Assembly (NCBI GenBank): GCA_002315015.1
Contig: DCEX01000033.1
Coordinates: 52,381-86,405, forward strand
Reading direction: 5' to 3'
Origin: Faecalibacterium sp. UBA1819
GTDB lineage: Bacteria; Bacillota; Clostridia; Oscillospirales; Ruminococcaceae
DNA length: 34,025 bases
This document shows positions 1-7,891 of the stretch, in pieces. The notes under the pieces were generated by a model. It was given only the letters and a program-made list of their open reading frames with translations. It ran no database searches and had not been told where the DNA came from. Each line of letters opens with the position of its first letter. Position 1 is the first letter of the stretch. A program made the position numbers and the translations under genes.

Positions 1-16
1 GTTTTTCGACAGTCTC
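1..16 (-). repeat. Edge fragment of dispersed ~115-bp repeat
   Basis: The first 16 bases, read on the minus strand, give GAGACTGTCGAAAAAC. This matches the left terminus of the full repeat copies at 1330-1468 and 25121-25236. The rest of this copy would lie outside the window. Confidence 0.6.
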
Positions 17-57
17 AAGCGCCTTGATGGATGGCAACAAGAGTGCTTGCTGCACGG

Positions 58-1233
58 TTAAATGCGCTGACCCTCCCGCAGCGGTTTTAATCTCAGCAAA
101 AGCAGAAAACCGCCGAGTGCCGCTGCGGCTGCCAGCCAGTGACGTGCCGTTTGCAAGTGAAATGCATTTGCGGCAATCGGAAATAGCAAGCTGCCGGTGC
201 TCATGCCTAAAGAAACAAAGCCGTAGTGAATCCCGGCTTGCTTTTGTCCGAATAAATCGGTGACAAGGCTGGGCAAAACGGCGGCCTCGCCCGAATAGCA
301 GAAGGTCAACAGGCAGTACACGGCAAGCATCCACCACCCCTGCGCCCAGAAAAACAAAACCGAAAGCCCGGCAAGAGCGGCAAACAAAATACAATCCGTT
401 TTTCGGCGGCCAATATGGTCGGAAAGCGCCGCCATAGAAAGCCGCCCCGCCGCCGAGCTGAGGGAACCGGCCCATACAAACGACAGCCCCACCGCCTCGC
501 TTAAACCGCGTTCCTGTGCCATTTCTACAATTTTTGGGCTGAATAACAGCACGCTGGGCGTAGCCAGACAGGTGATGAAAAATAACAGCCGATACTGTTT
601 GCTTTTCAGCATATCTTTCAGTGAAACGTCCTCTGCGGTCTTTTGCTGCGGCGGGGCAGGCGGATTATGCAAAAAAAGGCTGCCCGCTCCGCACACAATG
701 CCCAGAATGGCTCCCAAAAGGCACAGAGCTGGGCGAATGCCGAACAGACTGTTAAAGCCGCGAACCAGTAAAGTCAGCGCAGCGCCTGAAAGCCCTACTG
801 CACCGCCGATGACACCTGTTGCCAGCCCCTTTCGGTCAGCGTACCATTTTTGCGCGCAGGACATCACCGCCGGATACAAAAAGGCACACCCCAGCCCAAC
901 GGGGGCGCTGAAGCATGTGTAAAACAAAATGGGCTTTTCGGCGGGCAGCCACCACCCGGCAGACAAAAAGCCGATGGCCAGCAGTGCGCTTCCGCAAAGG
1001 CCCGCGGTTCGAGGGCCAAAACGATCTTGCAACAATCCTCCCAAAACACACCCAATGCCGAAAAAGCAAATAATAAAACTAAAGGCAAGTGCCGTTTGCT
1101 CGGCGGAAAAACCATATTCCGTACCAACCGGCTTTTGAAACGCACCCCATGCGGAGGGGATTCCGGTTAAAATTTGAATGGCGGCTCCTGCGGCCAAAAT
1201 GAACCATGGATGCTTTTTTAATAAATTCTGCAC
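58..1233 (-). CDS. MFS transporter, OFA (oxalate/formate antiporter-like) family
   Basis: Integral membrane secondary transporter of about 391 residues with the hydrophobic 12-helix pattern of the major facilitator superfamily. The N-terminus (PWFILAAGAAIQILTGI) and the stretch GPRTAGLCGSALLAIGF resemble the OFA group; a cytoplasmic loop with SDHIGRRKT matches the MFS loop motif between helices. The substrate cannot be told from sequence; monocarboxylates such as oxalate or formate are only the family precedent. The start is chosen as the GTG at 1231-1233 because AAAGGAAGG lies about 6 bases upstream; in-frame ATGs at 1263 and 1317 have no comparable ribosome site. It is a single gene, with metA upstream on the same strand but separated by a hairpin terminator and a repeat. 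No truncation is seen at the C-terminus. Confidence 0.85.
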   Translation of the reverse strand: MQNLLKKHPWFILAAGAAIQILTGIPSAWGAFQKPVGTEYGFSAEQTALAFSFIICFFGIGCVLGGLLQDRFGPRTAGLCGSALLAIGFLSAGWWLPAEKPILFYTCFSAPVGLGCAFLYPAVMSCAQKWYADRKGLATGVIGGAVGLSGAALTLLVRGFNSLFGIRPALCLLGAILGIVCGAGSLFLHNPPAPPQQKTAEDVSLKDMLKSKQYRLLFFITCLATPSVLLFSPKIVEMAQERGLSEAVGLSFVWAGSLSSAAGRLSMAALSDHIGRRKTDCILFAALAGLSVLFFWAQGWWMLAVYCLLTFCYSGEAAVLPSLVTDLFGQKQAGIHYGFVSLGMSTGSLLFPIAANAFHLQTARHWLAAAAALGGFLLLLRLKPLREGQRI

Positions 1234-1329
1234 GACATCCCTTCCTTTCTGTTCTGTCCGCATTATTATTTCCCGCACAAAGCGCTTTATGAAAAAAGGG
1301 AAAGGTATGGTGCGCAAAAAATGATGAAC

Positions 1330-1468
1330 AGAGGCTGTCGAAAAACTGCCGCCTGATTCAGCAAGAATCTAGGCTGCAAGGGGAAAAAGGCTTGGAAAAG
1401 GGGGCTAGCCCTCTTTTCCATTTTAGATAAGGTTTCCGTTTATAAAAAAGCTTCGCTTTTTCACAAAC
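1330..1468 (+). repeat. Dispersed inverted-terminus repeat, copy A
   Basis: This copy begins AGAGGCTGTCGAAAAACTG and carries the internal hairpin TGGAAAAGG...CCTTTTCCA seen in copy B (25121-25236, opposite orientation). By eye the two share roughly 80 percent identity over about 105 bases. The right end is diverged: after AGATAAGG a small hairpin (about 1434-1470) ends in TTTTTCACAAAC, close to the usual terminus TTTTTCGACAAACT. No coding capacity. It lies between metA and the MFS gene. Confidence 0.7.
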
Positions 1469-1470
1469 GG

Positions 1471-1503
1471 AACTGCCCCTGTCCAAAACGGACAGGGGCA
1501 GTT
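1471..1503 (-). terminator. Hairpin terminator of metA
   Basis: A perfect 14-bp stem (AACTGCCCCTGTCC with its complement) closes a 5-base loop just 3 bases after the metA stop. On the minus strand the following tract is only weakly T-rich, but the adjoining second hairpin at 1434-1470 contains T runs. Confidence 0.7.
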
Positions 1504-1506
1504 TGC

Positions 1507-2421
1507 TTAAAGCTCTCGCAATTCAAACGGTGTTACCTGATAAACATAGTAGTTCAGCCAGTTCGAGAACAACAGATTGGCGTGGCTTCTCCAGCGGAAA
1601 ATCACGTCTTTTTTTGGGTCGTCGTCGTAAAAATAATGGCGCGGTACTTCAATCGGAAGACCCTTGGCTGCATCGCGTTCGTATTCGTCGCGCAGGGTGT
1701 TTTTGTCATATTCCATGTGGCCGCACACAAAAATCTGACGTCCCGAATCTGTGGCCAGCAGATGAACACCCGCCTCGGCGCTTTCTGCCAGCACACGCAG
1801 ACGCGGTTCTGCGTCAATATCGCTGCGGCGCACTTCCGTATGGCGCGAGTGCGGGGCGAAAAACACTTCATCAAAGCCGCGTACCAGCGGATTTTTTTCG
1901 CGCAGAACACGGTGTTCAAATACCCCGAAGCACTTTTTCGGCAAAACGTGCTTCGGAATGCCGTAATGGTAATACAGACCCGCCTGTGCACCCCAGCAGA
2001 TGTGCATTGTGCTGTAAACATTCGTTTTGGAAAACTCCATCACCTCGCACAGCTCCGGCCAGTAGTCCACTTCTTCAAACTCCATCATTTCTACCGGCGC
2101 ACCCGTGATAATCATGCCGTCAAAGTATTCGCGGCGAATTTCGTCAAAGGTTTGATAAAATGCGCTTAAATGTTCGCTGGAAACATGAGCCGATTCATGG
2201 CTGCTCATGTGCAAAAGCGAAAGCTCCACCTGCAAAGGTGTATTGGCAAGCATACGCGCGATTTGCGTCTCCGTGGCAATCTTCGTGGGCATTAAATTGA
2301 CCAGCAGAATCCGCAGCGGGCGAATATCTTGGTGAATGGCGCGTGCATGGGTCATGACAAACACGTTGTCCTGCTCTAAGGTGTGAAAAGCGGGCAGCTC
2401 CCGCGGTAAAATCAAGGGCAT
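1507..2421 (-). CDS. metA: Homoserine O-acyltransferase MetA (predicted acetyl-CoA type)
   Basis: Cytoplasmic enzyme activating homoserine for methionine synthesis. The 304-residue length and whole-length motifs fit the MetA/HTS family: catalytic Cys142 in HICWGAQAG, His235 and Glu237 in CGHMEYD. Position 111 is Glu (TGAPVE), the residue known in Bacillus-type MetA to select acetyl-CoA; Gly occurs in succinyl-specific E. coli MetA. The predicted product is therefore O-acetylhomoserine, which feeds the MetY-type enzyme encoded at 22932-24230. The start ATG at 2421 has AAAGGAG upstream; the longer reading frame to 2499 overlaps the promoter and is discarded. Monocistronic, with its own promoter and terminator. 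No SAM riboswitch was recognised in the short leader. Confidence 0.95.
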   Translation of the reverse strand: MPLILPRELPAFHTLEQDNVFVMTHARAIHQDIRPLRILLVNLMPTKIATETQIARMLANTPLQVELSLLHMSSHESAHVSSEHLSAFYQTFDEIRREYFDGMIITGAPVEMMEFEEVDYWPELCEVMEFSKTNVYSTMHICWGAQAGLYYHYGIPKHVLPKKCFGVFEHRVLREKNPLVRGFDEVFFAPHSRHTEVRRSDIDAEPRLRVLAESAEAGVHLLATDSGRQIFVCGHMEYDKNTLRDEYERDAAKGLPIEVPRHYFYDDDPKKDVIFRWRSHANLLFSNWLNYYVYQVTPFELREL

Positions 2422-2456
2422 GAAAAGGCTCCTTTCAACGAACGACATACAAAATA

Positions 2457-2486
2457 AGTGTATGACAAAAGCAGTAATCTTGTCAA
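2457..2486 (-). promoter_or_regulatory. Sigma-A-type promoter of metA
   Basis: On the minus strand TTGACA (2481-2486) is followed after 18 bases by TACACT (2457-2462), about 36 bases before the metA start. The leader is too short for a riboswitch. Confidence 0.6.
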
Positions 2487-2706
2487 GAATAAGACACATT
2501 TCCGCAACATTAAAAAGTCAAAAAATGGTTTGGAATGACTGCTTTTTGCGGTGTGTAAGCTGAAAAAGCAATTTGCAGATAAGAACAAGGGAACCGCAAA
2601 AGAGACGAGAACTTAGCAGCTTTTTTGCAGGAACATCGCTCGGCCGCCTTGGATACTATGATAGCAAAAACAGAGATGAGATCTCTCGGCGTAAAGGAGC
2701 GTTTCT

Positions 2707-3642
2707 ATGCATCAGAAAATCAAAAACCTTTCCATTCGGCACAAGCTGCGGTTTGCGTTCGGAACCATTATTGTGCTTTGCATGGCAGCGGCCATGATTG
2801 GGGCATTCGGAATTGGTACGGTGTTTACCAGTAGCCGAACGCTTTACAATGACTTTGGCCAGTCACAGGGAGCAGTGAATCGCCTGTTGGCAGATTTTAA
2901 GCAAAATGAATTGCTGACAGGTTCGCTGCTGCTGAACCCAACCAAAGAATCGGCCCGCCAACTCACCGAAGCCCTTCAGGAAAATAAAACCGAATTGATG
3001 GAGCGCTTTGAGCAAAGCGAACAGGCGGGTTACTTTGATTATTTGAGTGAGGAAAAAATTACCTAGCTGGAGACGATGCTGCAACATTATTTTGCAATTC
3101 AAACGCAGGCAGAACAGTTGGCGGCAGAGAATGAACTGCAACAAGCGACGGCACTTTTTACCAATCAGCTGCTGCCGGAAGGCGAAGCCGTGGACGAAAC
3201 CATTCAAACCAATTTGCTGGCGCTGAATGCCGCCGTAGAAGCGGCACGCGCCGGGCAGGCCGGAACAGGCTTTGCGGTGATTGCGCGAACCGTGAGCCAG
3301 CTTGCCCAAAAAAGCAGCCAAGAAGCAAAAGAAACAGCGGCTTTGCTGCAAAGTGCCCGCAAAGCAGTGGAGCAAGGCAGGGAACTGACAAGCGATGCCT
3401 TTGCGTTAATTGGAAATACAGCGCGTGCAGCAGAAGAGTCCGCCGCACATACCGAGCAGGTTTTAAGTGTTCTGACGGAACAATCGAACGTGTTAAAACA
3501 AATTGATTTGGGTTTGGAGCAAATCAGCGTCGTCATTCAAAATAACTCCGCCGCTTCCGAGGAAAGCGCAGCCGCCAGCCAGCAGATGTATGCACAGTCC
3601 ACCGAGCTGGAGCGCCATGTGAAAGTGTTTTCGTTGAAATAA
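2707..3642 (+). pseudogene. Methyl-accepting chemotaxis protein remnant (amber stop plus internal deletion)
   Basis: The reading frame starts with AAAGGAG and ATG at 2707, encodes a basic N-terminus and one membrane helix (about residues 15-38), then part of a four-helix-bundle-like sensor domain. An in-frame TAG at 3064-3066 interrupts it, and the same frame continues to 3642. Around 3200-3207 the sensor segment (GEAVDETI) joins directly to the signalling tip ([17 protein letters not shown]). The second membrane helix, HAMP domain and first arm of the coiled-coil hairpin are therefore absent. Total length is 311 codons against the usual 550 or more. The C-terminal helix with [13 protein letters not shown] is intact. 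The gene is inferred to be non-functional. No chemotaxis genes are nearby. Confidence 0.85.
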
Positions 3643-3800
3643 AGGTTTTGGCTTGAGAAAAGTAATGTATTTTTACCGCTCTCCTTGCAGCAATGCTGTT
3701 TTTTGTCGCGTTGAAGCATAACCAACGGCGCGGCAAGGAGAGTGGTAAGAATGTAAGGCGGAAATGGCCGCGCAATCAGGCAAAAGCCTGCATGATTGCC
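3643..3800. other. Intergenic stretch with two inverted repeats
   Basis: Between the chemoreceptor remnant and the ABC-F promoter there is a 15-bp inverted repeat (TACCGCTCTCCTTGC at 3674-3688 with its near-perfect complement at 3733-3747, one mismatch, loop 44 bases) and a smaller hairpin at 3772-3799. Neither ends in a convincing T tract in the plus direction. No gene is seen here. Confidence 0.45.
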
Positions 3801-3829
3801 TTTACAAGCATTGGAAAATATGCTATCTT
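3801..3829 (+). promoter_or_regulatory. Likely promoter of the ABC-F operon
   Basis: TTTACA (3801-3806), 17-base spacer, TATCTT (3824-3829), followed by an AT-rich run. A second possible -10 (TATAGT) lies at 3832-3837. The leader to the ATG at 3938 is about 100 bases. Confidence 0.5.
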
Positions 3830-3937
3830 ATTATAGTATATATCATAAGGGAAAGCCCCTGAAACGGGCGGGCCTTTCAACCGGGTCTGCCTGAATCCAC
3901 GGCGCAATGAGCGCTTTACATTTGAAAGGAAGGTACT

Positions 3938-5542
3938 ATGCTTTCTGTCAATGACGTCAGCTTGCAATTTCAAGGAACCACTCTGTATAAACATGTTGAT
4001 TTAAAGTTTACGCCGGGCAACTGCTATGGCATCATCGGTGCAAACGGCGCGGGAAAATCGACCCTTTTGCGCATTATTTCCGGTGTGATTGAGCCGTCTA
4101 CCGGCAATGTGTCCATCGGTGCGGATGACCGCATGAGCGTTCTTGAGCAGGACCACTATAAATATGACAGCTTTTCTGTCATGGAAACGGTCATCATGGG
4201 CAACCGCCGCCTGTATGACATCATGAAGGAAAAGGACGAGCTGTACGCCAAAGAGGATTTTTCGGAAGCGGACGGCGAGCGTGCCGGTGAATTGGAAGCG
4301 GAATTTGCCGAGCTGGGCGGCTGGGACGCGGAAACCGAGGTAAACCAGCTGCTTTCGGGCCTTGGTCTTTCTACCGATTTGCACTATGCACAAATGGACA
4401 GCTTAGATGGCCGCCAAAAGGTGAAGGTGCTGCTGGCGCAAGCACTGTTTGGTCAGCCCTCCATCATTTTGCTGGACGAGCCCACCAACGGCCTTGATAT
4501 TGAATCCATCGACTGGCTGGAAGAATTTTTGATGGACTATTACGGCACCATCATCGTGGTCAGCCATGACCGTCACTTCTTAAACGCCGTATGCACCCAC
4601 ATCGTGGATATTGACTACAACAAGGTGCAGATGTACGCGGGCAACTACGACTTCTGGTATGAGTCCAGCCAATTGATGCAGCAGCTCATCCGCAACCAGA
4701 ACAAGAAAAAGGAAGAAAAAATTAAGGAGCTGCAATCCTTTATTCAGCGCTTCTCTGCGAATAAATCGAAGTCGAAACAAGCTACCAGCCGCAAAAAGAT
4801 TTTGGACTCCATTCAGCTGGAGGAAATGCCCGCTTCTTCCCGCCGCTATCCGTTCGTCGGCTTTGACCCCGAGCGTGAAGCCGGCAAGGATATTCTCTTT
4901 GTGGAAGGCATCACGAAAACCATTGACGGCGTAAAAGTTTTGGACAATGTCAGCTTTATTGCCAACAAAAACGATAAAATCGCGTTTGTGGGCGATAATG
5001 AAGTGGGCATGACCGCCTTGTTCAAAATTTTGATGGGCGAAATGGAGCCGGACGAGGGCAGCTTCAAGTGGGGCGTATCGACCAGCCAAAGCTATTTCCC
5101 GCAGGACAACAGCGCTTTCTTTGAGAATTTTGACGGCGATTTAATCGAGTGGCTGCGCCAATACAGCCCCGACCCGACCGAAACCTTCCTGCGCGGTTTC
5201 TTAGGGCGGATGCTGTTTTCCGGTGATGAGGTGTACAAGCCCGCCAAGGTGCTGTCCGGCGGCGAAAAAGTACGCTGTATGCTCTCGCGTATGATGATGG
5301 ACCATTCCAATGTGCTCGTGCTGGACCAGCCGACCAACCACCTCGACCTCGAAAGCATTCAGGCGCTGGCAAACGGCTTGGCTTCGTTTAAGGGCAATCT
5401 GCTGTTTTCCTCGCACGACCACCAGTTTATTGACGAAATTGCCAACCGCATTATTGAAATTCCGCTGGGGCAAAGCGGCTGCTTAGACCGCACCGGAACC
5501 TTTGAGGAGTTTTTGGCATGGAAAAAGGAACGCAATCTGTGA
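3938..5542 (+). CDS. ABC-F family ATPase (YbiT-like) with degenerate motifs
   Basis: A 534-residue soluble protein with two ABC nucleotide-binding domains joined by a basic linker (about residues 245-300), the layout of ABC-F ribosome-associated ATPases. NBD1 has Walker A GANGAGKST and Walker B with ILLDEPTNGLD, but its signature is LDGRQ instead of LSGGQ. NBD2 has a good signature (LSGGEK), but Walker A reads GDNEVGMT, with Met at the invariant Lys, and its catalytic Glu is Gln (LVLDQPTNHLD). Related YbiT-like clostridial proteins are known to carry variant NBD motifs, so this may be a subgroup trait. There are no transmembrane helices. Ribosome site GAAAGGAAGG precedes ATG 3938. The 3' end overlaps the HAD gene by 25 bases. 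A role in translation is inferred from the family; it could equally be an uncharacterised housekeeping factor. Confidence 0.88.
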   Translation: MLSVNDVSLQFQGTTLYKHVDLKFTPGNCYGIIGANGAGKSTLLRIISGVIEPSTGNVSIGADDRMSVLEQDHYKYDSFSVMETVIMGNRRLYDIMKEKDELYAKEDFSEADGERAGELEAEFAELGGWDAETEVNQLLSGLGLSTDLHYAQMDSLDGRQKVKVLLAQALFGQPSIILLDEPTNGLDIESIDWLEEFLMDYYGTIIVVSHDRHFLNAVCTHIVDIDYNKVQMYAGNYDFWYESSQLMQQLIRNQNKKKEEKIKELQSFIQRFSANKSKSKQATSRKKILDSIQLEEMPASSRRYPFVGFDPEREAGKDILFVEGITKTIDGVKVLDNVSFIANKNDKIAFVGDNEVGMTALFKILMGEMEPDEGSFKWGVSTSQSYFPQDNSAFFENFDGDLIEWLRQYSPDPTETFLRGFLGRMLFSGDEVYKPAKVLSGGEKVRCMLSRMMMDHSNVLVLDQPTNHLDLESIQALANGLASFKGNLLFSSHDHQFIDEIANRIIEIPLGQSGCLDRTGTFEEFLAWKKERNL

Positions 5543-6396
5543 ACCCGCGCGCGAAGATTCAGCTGATTGCGCTGGATTTGGATGGCACGGTACTCAATAC
5601 GCAAAAGCACATTACAAAGCGCACGCTTGACGCCATCCGCGCTGCGATTGCGCAGGGCGTTACCGTGATTCCCGCAACCGGGCGCTTGCGAAACGGTCTC
5701 ACGCAGGAATTTTTGGATATTGAGGGCGTGCGCTATGCACTGACAGCCAACGGGGCGGCGGTGCTGGATTTGCAAACGGGGGAGCGCTTGTTTGAGGGCT
5801 GTCTCAGCCGGGAGGAAGCGCTGTGGCAGTACCGCGCCACGCGCAAGTGGGATGTCATGTTTGACGTTTATTCCGGCGGTGTCATTGCCACCGAGCGGCG
5901 CTTGTTTCCCCGTTTGAGTGAGTTTGCTCCGGCGGAAATGGTGCCCTATTTTCACAAAACGCGCACCTGCGTAGATGATATGGAAGCCTTTATCATGCAG
6001 TGTTCCGCACCCATTGAAAAGGTGACCATGCTCTTTACGCGCCCGGAGGAACGTTGGGAAGCGCTGGAGGCGCTTGCCGATGGAGGACGTTTTTTGGTAA
6101 CGACGAGCATTCCCGGCAATGCCGAGGTGAATGCAAAAGGCGTGGATAAAGGCGTTGGGCTTTTGGCGCTGGCAAAGCATCTTGGCATTGCGCAGGAGTC
6201 CGTGATGGCGTGCGGCGATTCTTCTAACGATGCCGCCATGCTGCGTGCAGCCGGGTTTGCGGTCGCCATGGGCAACGCAACGCCGGACATTCGGGCGCTG
6301 GCAGATGTGATTACCGACACCAATGACGAGGACGGCGTGGCAAAAGCCATTGAAAAATATGTGCTGGCTGTGAGCCGCGATGGATCAGGAGGGTAA
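5518..6396 (+). CDS. Cof-type HAD-IIB family phosphatase
   Basis: Cytoplasmic phosphohydrolase of 292 residues. Motif I is DLDGT with nucleophile Asp20 and Asp22; motif II is in IPATGR; the conserved Lys lies in NAKGVDKGVG; motif IV is GDSSND. The long cap between motif II and the Lys motif is typical of the Cof/IIB subfamily, which dephosphorylates sugar phosphates or small phosphorylated cofactors. The exact substrate is unknown. ATG 5518 has GAGGAG upstream, but GTG at 5539, overlapping the ABC-F stop and preceded by AAAAAGGAA, is an equally possible start. It is translationally coupled to the ABC-F gene and followed after 2 bases by the MBL-fold gene. Confidence 0.88.
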   Translation: MEKGTQSVNPRAKIQLIALDLDGTVLNTQKHITKRTLDAIRAAIAQGVTVIPATGRLRNGLTQEFLDIEGVRYALTANGAAVLDLQTGERLFEGCLSREEALWQYRATRKWDVMFDVYSGGVIATERRLFPRLSEFAPAEMVPYFHKTRTCVDDMEAFIMQCSAPIEKVTMLFTRPEERWEALEALADGGRFLVTTSIPGNAEVNAKGVDKGVGLLALAKHLGIAQESVMACGDSSNDAAMLRAAGFAVAMGNATPDIRALADVITDTNDEDGVAKAIEKYVLAVSRDGSGG

Positions 6397-6398
6397 CA

Positions 6399-7205
6399 AT
6401 GAACCGTTTAGTTGTGCTTGGAACAGGATACGCCATGGCAACAAAGTGCTATAACACCTGTTTTGCAATTCAAAACGAAAAAGGCGATACGTTTTTGACG
6501 GACGCGGGCGGCGGCAACGGCATTTTGGTGCAGCTGGAGCGTGCGGGCATTGACATTGCGAGCATCCACGAAATGATGGTGACACATGAACACTGCGACC
6601 ATTTGCTGGGCGTGGTGTGGATGGTGCGTAAAATTGCCGCCATGATGAACGCGGGACGCTATGAAGGCGAATTTCATATTTACTGTCACAAAGGCTTGTC
6701 CGCTGCCATTCGTACCATGTGCGGCTTAACCCTGCAAAAGAAGCTGACAAAGCATCTCGATGAACGCATTGTGCTGCATGACATTCAAGACGGCCAAACG
6801 GCTGAGCTGCGCGTGGGCGGCATTACCTTTTTTGATATTCATTCCACAAAAGCGCGCCAGTTCGGCTATCATTTGTGCTGGGATGAAAAAAAGCTCACCT
6901 GCCTAGGAGATGAGCCTTACAATCCACTTTGTGAAGCCTATATCCGCAACACGGATTGGCTGTTAGCCGAGGCGTTTTGCCTGTATGAGCAGCGAGAGCG
7001 CTTTTCCCCGTATGAAAAACACCACAGCACCGTCAAAGAAGCCTGCGAGCTGGCGCAGCAATTTAAGATTCCGCACTTGGTGCTTTGGCATACCGAGGAC
7101 GAAAACTATGAAAAACGCCAAGCGCTGTATACCGCCGAGGGCAGCCAATACTACCACGGCGATTTGCATGTGCCGAACGATTTAGACGTTTTGGAGCTGA
7201 CATAA
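6399..7205 (+). CDS. MBL-fold metallo-hydrolase (RNase Z-like branch)
   Basis: A 268-residue metallo-beta-lactamase-fold protein. The metal-binding motif is THEHCDH (His63, His65, Asp67, His68); further ligand candidates are the Asp in LGDEPYNP and His in LVLWHTED. The compact size, N-terminal LGTGYA strand and EKHHSTVKEA segment recall the tRNase Z/phosphodiesterase side of the superfamily, but the extended arm of true RNase Z is absent, so a tRNA role is not claimed. GGAGGG precedes ATG 6399. It is the last gene of the operon, ending at a strong bidirectional terminator. Confidence 0.85.
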   Translation: MNRLVVLGTGYAMATKCYNTCFAIQNEKGDTFLTDAGGGNGILVQLERAGIDIASIHEMMVTHEHCDHLLGVVWMVRKIAAMMNAGRYEGEFHIYCHKGLSAAIRTMCGLTLQKKLTKHLDERIVLHDIQDGQTAELRVGGITFFDIHSTKARQFGYHLCWDEKKLTCLGDEPYNPLCEAYIRNTDWLLAEAFCLYEQRERFSPYEKHHSTVKEACELAQQFKIPHLVLWHTEDENYEKRQALYTAEGSQYYHGDLHVPNDLDVLELT

Positions 7206-7216
7206 AACAAATGGAA

Positions 7217-7242
7217 AGCGCACCGCATATTTGCGGTGCGCT
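7217..7242. terminator. Bidirectional intrinsic terminator
   Basis: A perfect 11-bp stem AGCGCACCGCA with loop TATT, placed between the convergent MBL-fold gene and the minus-strand membrane protein. T-rich sequence follows on both sides. Confidence 0.8.
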
Positions 7243-7267
7243 CTGTTTGCGTTTGGCTTTGCGACAT

Positions 7268-7627
7268 TTACAAAACCAAAGACAAAACAAACAAAATTAT
7301 GCCGCTGACGGCGACTGCCGCCATGTACGGATGCCGGGAAACAGTGGAGATGCGCGGCTCGGACACCGTACATATATTTTCGGCCTCACAGCCCGAGCGA
7401 ACGCTTTGGCTGCTGGCCCAGATGTCCATGGTGCGGTTTTCACTTCCAAGGAACATGGCGCGGTCAATGCAGCCAAACACGCCCACCACCGCGAACGCAA
7501 ATCCGATTAAAAACAATGCGTCAACAAAATGGCCGCTTTGCTGCAACAGGGCCGCCGCAACACCGCTTGCACAAAGAAGCACTGAAAATCCGAAAAAGCG
7601 CATGACCTGGGAATGTGTCTGCTTCAT
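7268..7627 (-). CDS. Small membrane protein of unknown function
   Basis: 119 residues, family not recognised. Three hydrophobic segments are visible: about residues 11-28, 34-55 and 101-119, the last running to the very C-terminus. Between the second and third lies a polar loop with two Cys and the stretch STVSRHPYMAA. The ATG at 7627 has AAAGGACGG upstream, and a good promoter lies at 7695-7723, which supports a real gene even though its product is unknown. It is a single gene, convergent with the MBL-fold operon. Confidence 0.65.
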   Translation of the reverse strand: MKQTHSQVMRFFGFSVLLCASGVAAALLQQSGHFVDALFLIGFAFAVVGVFGCIDRAMFLGSENRTMDIWASSQSVRSGCEAENICTVSEPRISTVSRHPYMAAVAVSGIILFVLSLVL

Positions 7628-7694
7628 AACTAACCGTCCTTTCCGATTCTGGTTTTTCTAAGCGGCGATGTACCGCCGTTCTTTCTACCCTTAC

Positions 7695-7723
7695 TCTAAC
7701 AAAAGTATGCCCCTTCGTCAAGC
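7695..7723 (-). promoter_or_regulatory. Promoter of the 119-residue membrane protein
   Basis: Minus strand: TTGACG (7718-7723), 17 bases, TAGAGT (7695-7700). The leader then contains a small GCGGCGAT...ACCGCC hairpin near 7661-7680. Confidence 0.55.
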
Positions 7724-7832
7724 AAAAGGCATTGTCAATTTGCATCAAAAACAAGGCGGAAATTTTATTCTCCGGTTTTGACAAAGCCAAGAGGTGCGAT
7801 TTGTGCAATAAGACAATAATAAAAAACGATTG

Positions 7833-7860
7833 TTGAAAAAATTTATGAATATACTACAAT
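7833..7860 (+). promoter_or_regulatory. Promoter of the radical SAM gene
   Basis: TTGAAA (7833-7838), 16 bases, TACAAT (7855-7860). The start codon is at 7892, giving a leader of about 25 bases. Confidence 0.5.
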
Positions 7861-7891
7861 AATTTACTGTGATAAAGAGGAGGTTTCTGCA

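Noticed and set aside
2560..2700. Cyclic di-GMP (GEMM) riboswitch before the chemoreceptor
   Set aside because: Some purine-rich similarity near 2585-2640, but the conserved GEMM core and tetraloop-receptor pattern could not be matched.
3064..3066. TAG in the chemoreceptor read as pyrrolysine or as two separate genes
   Set aside because: The downstream part lacks its own ribosome site, and the protein also lacks its HAMP and second membrane helix, so decay explains both lesions. No pyrrolysine genes are seen.
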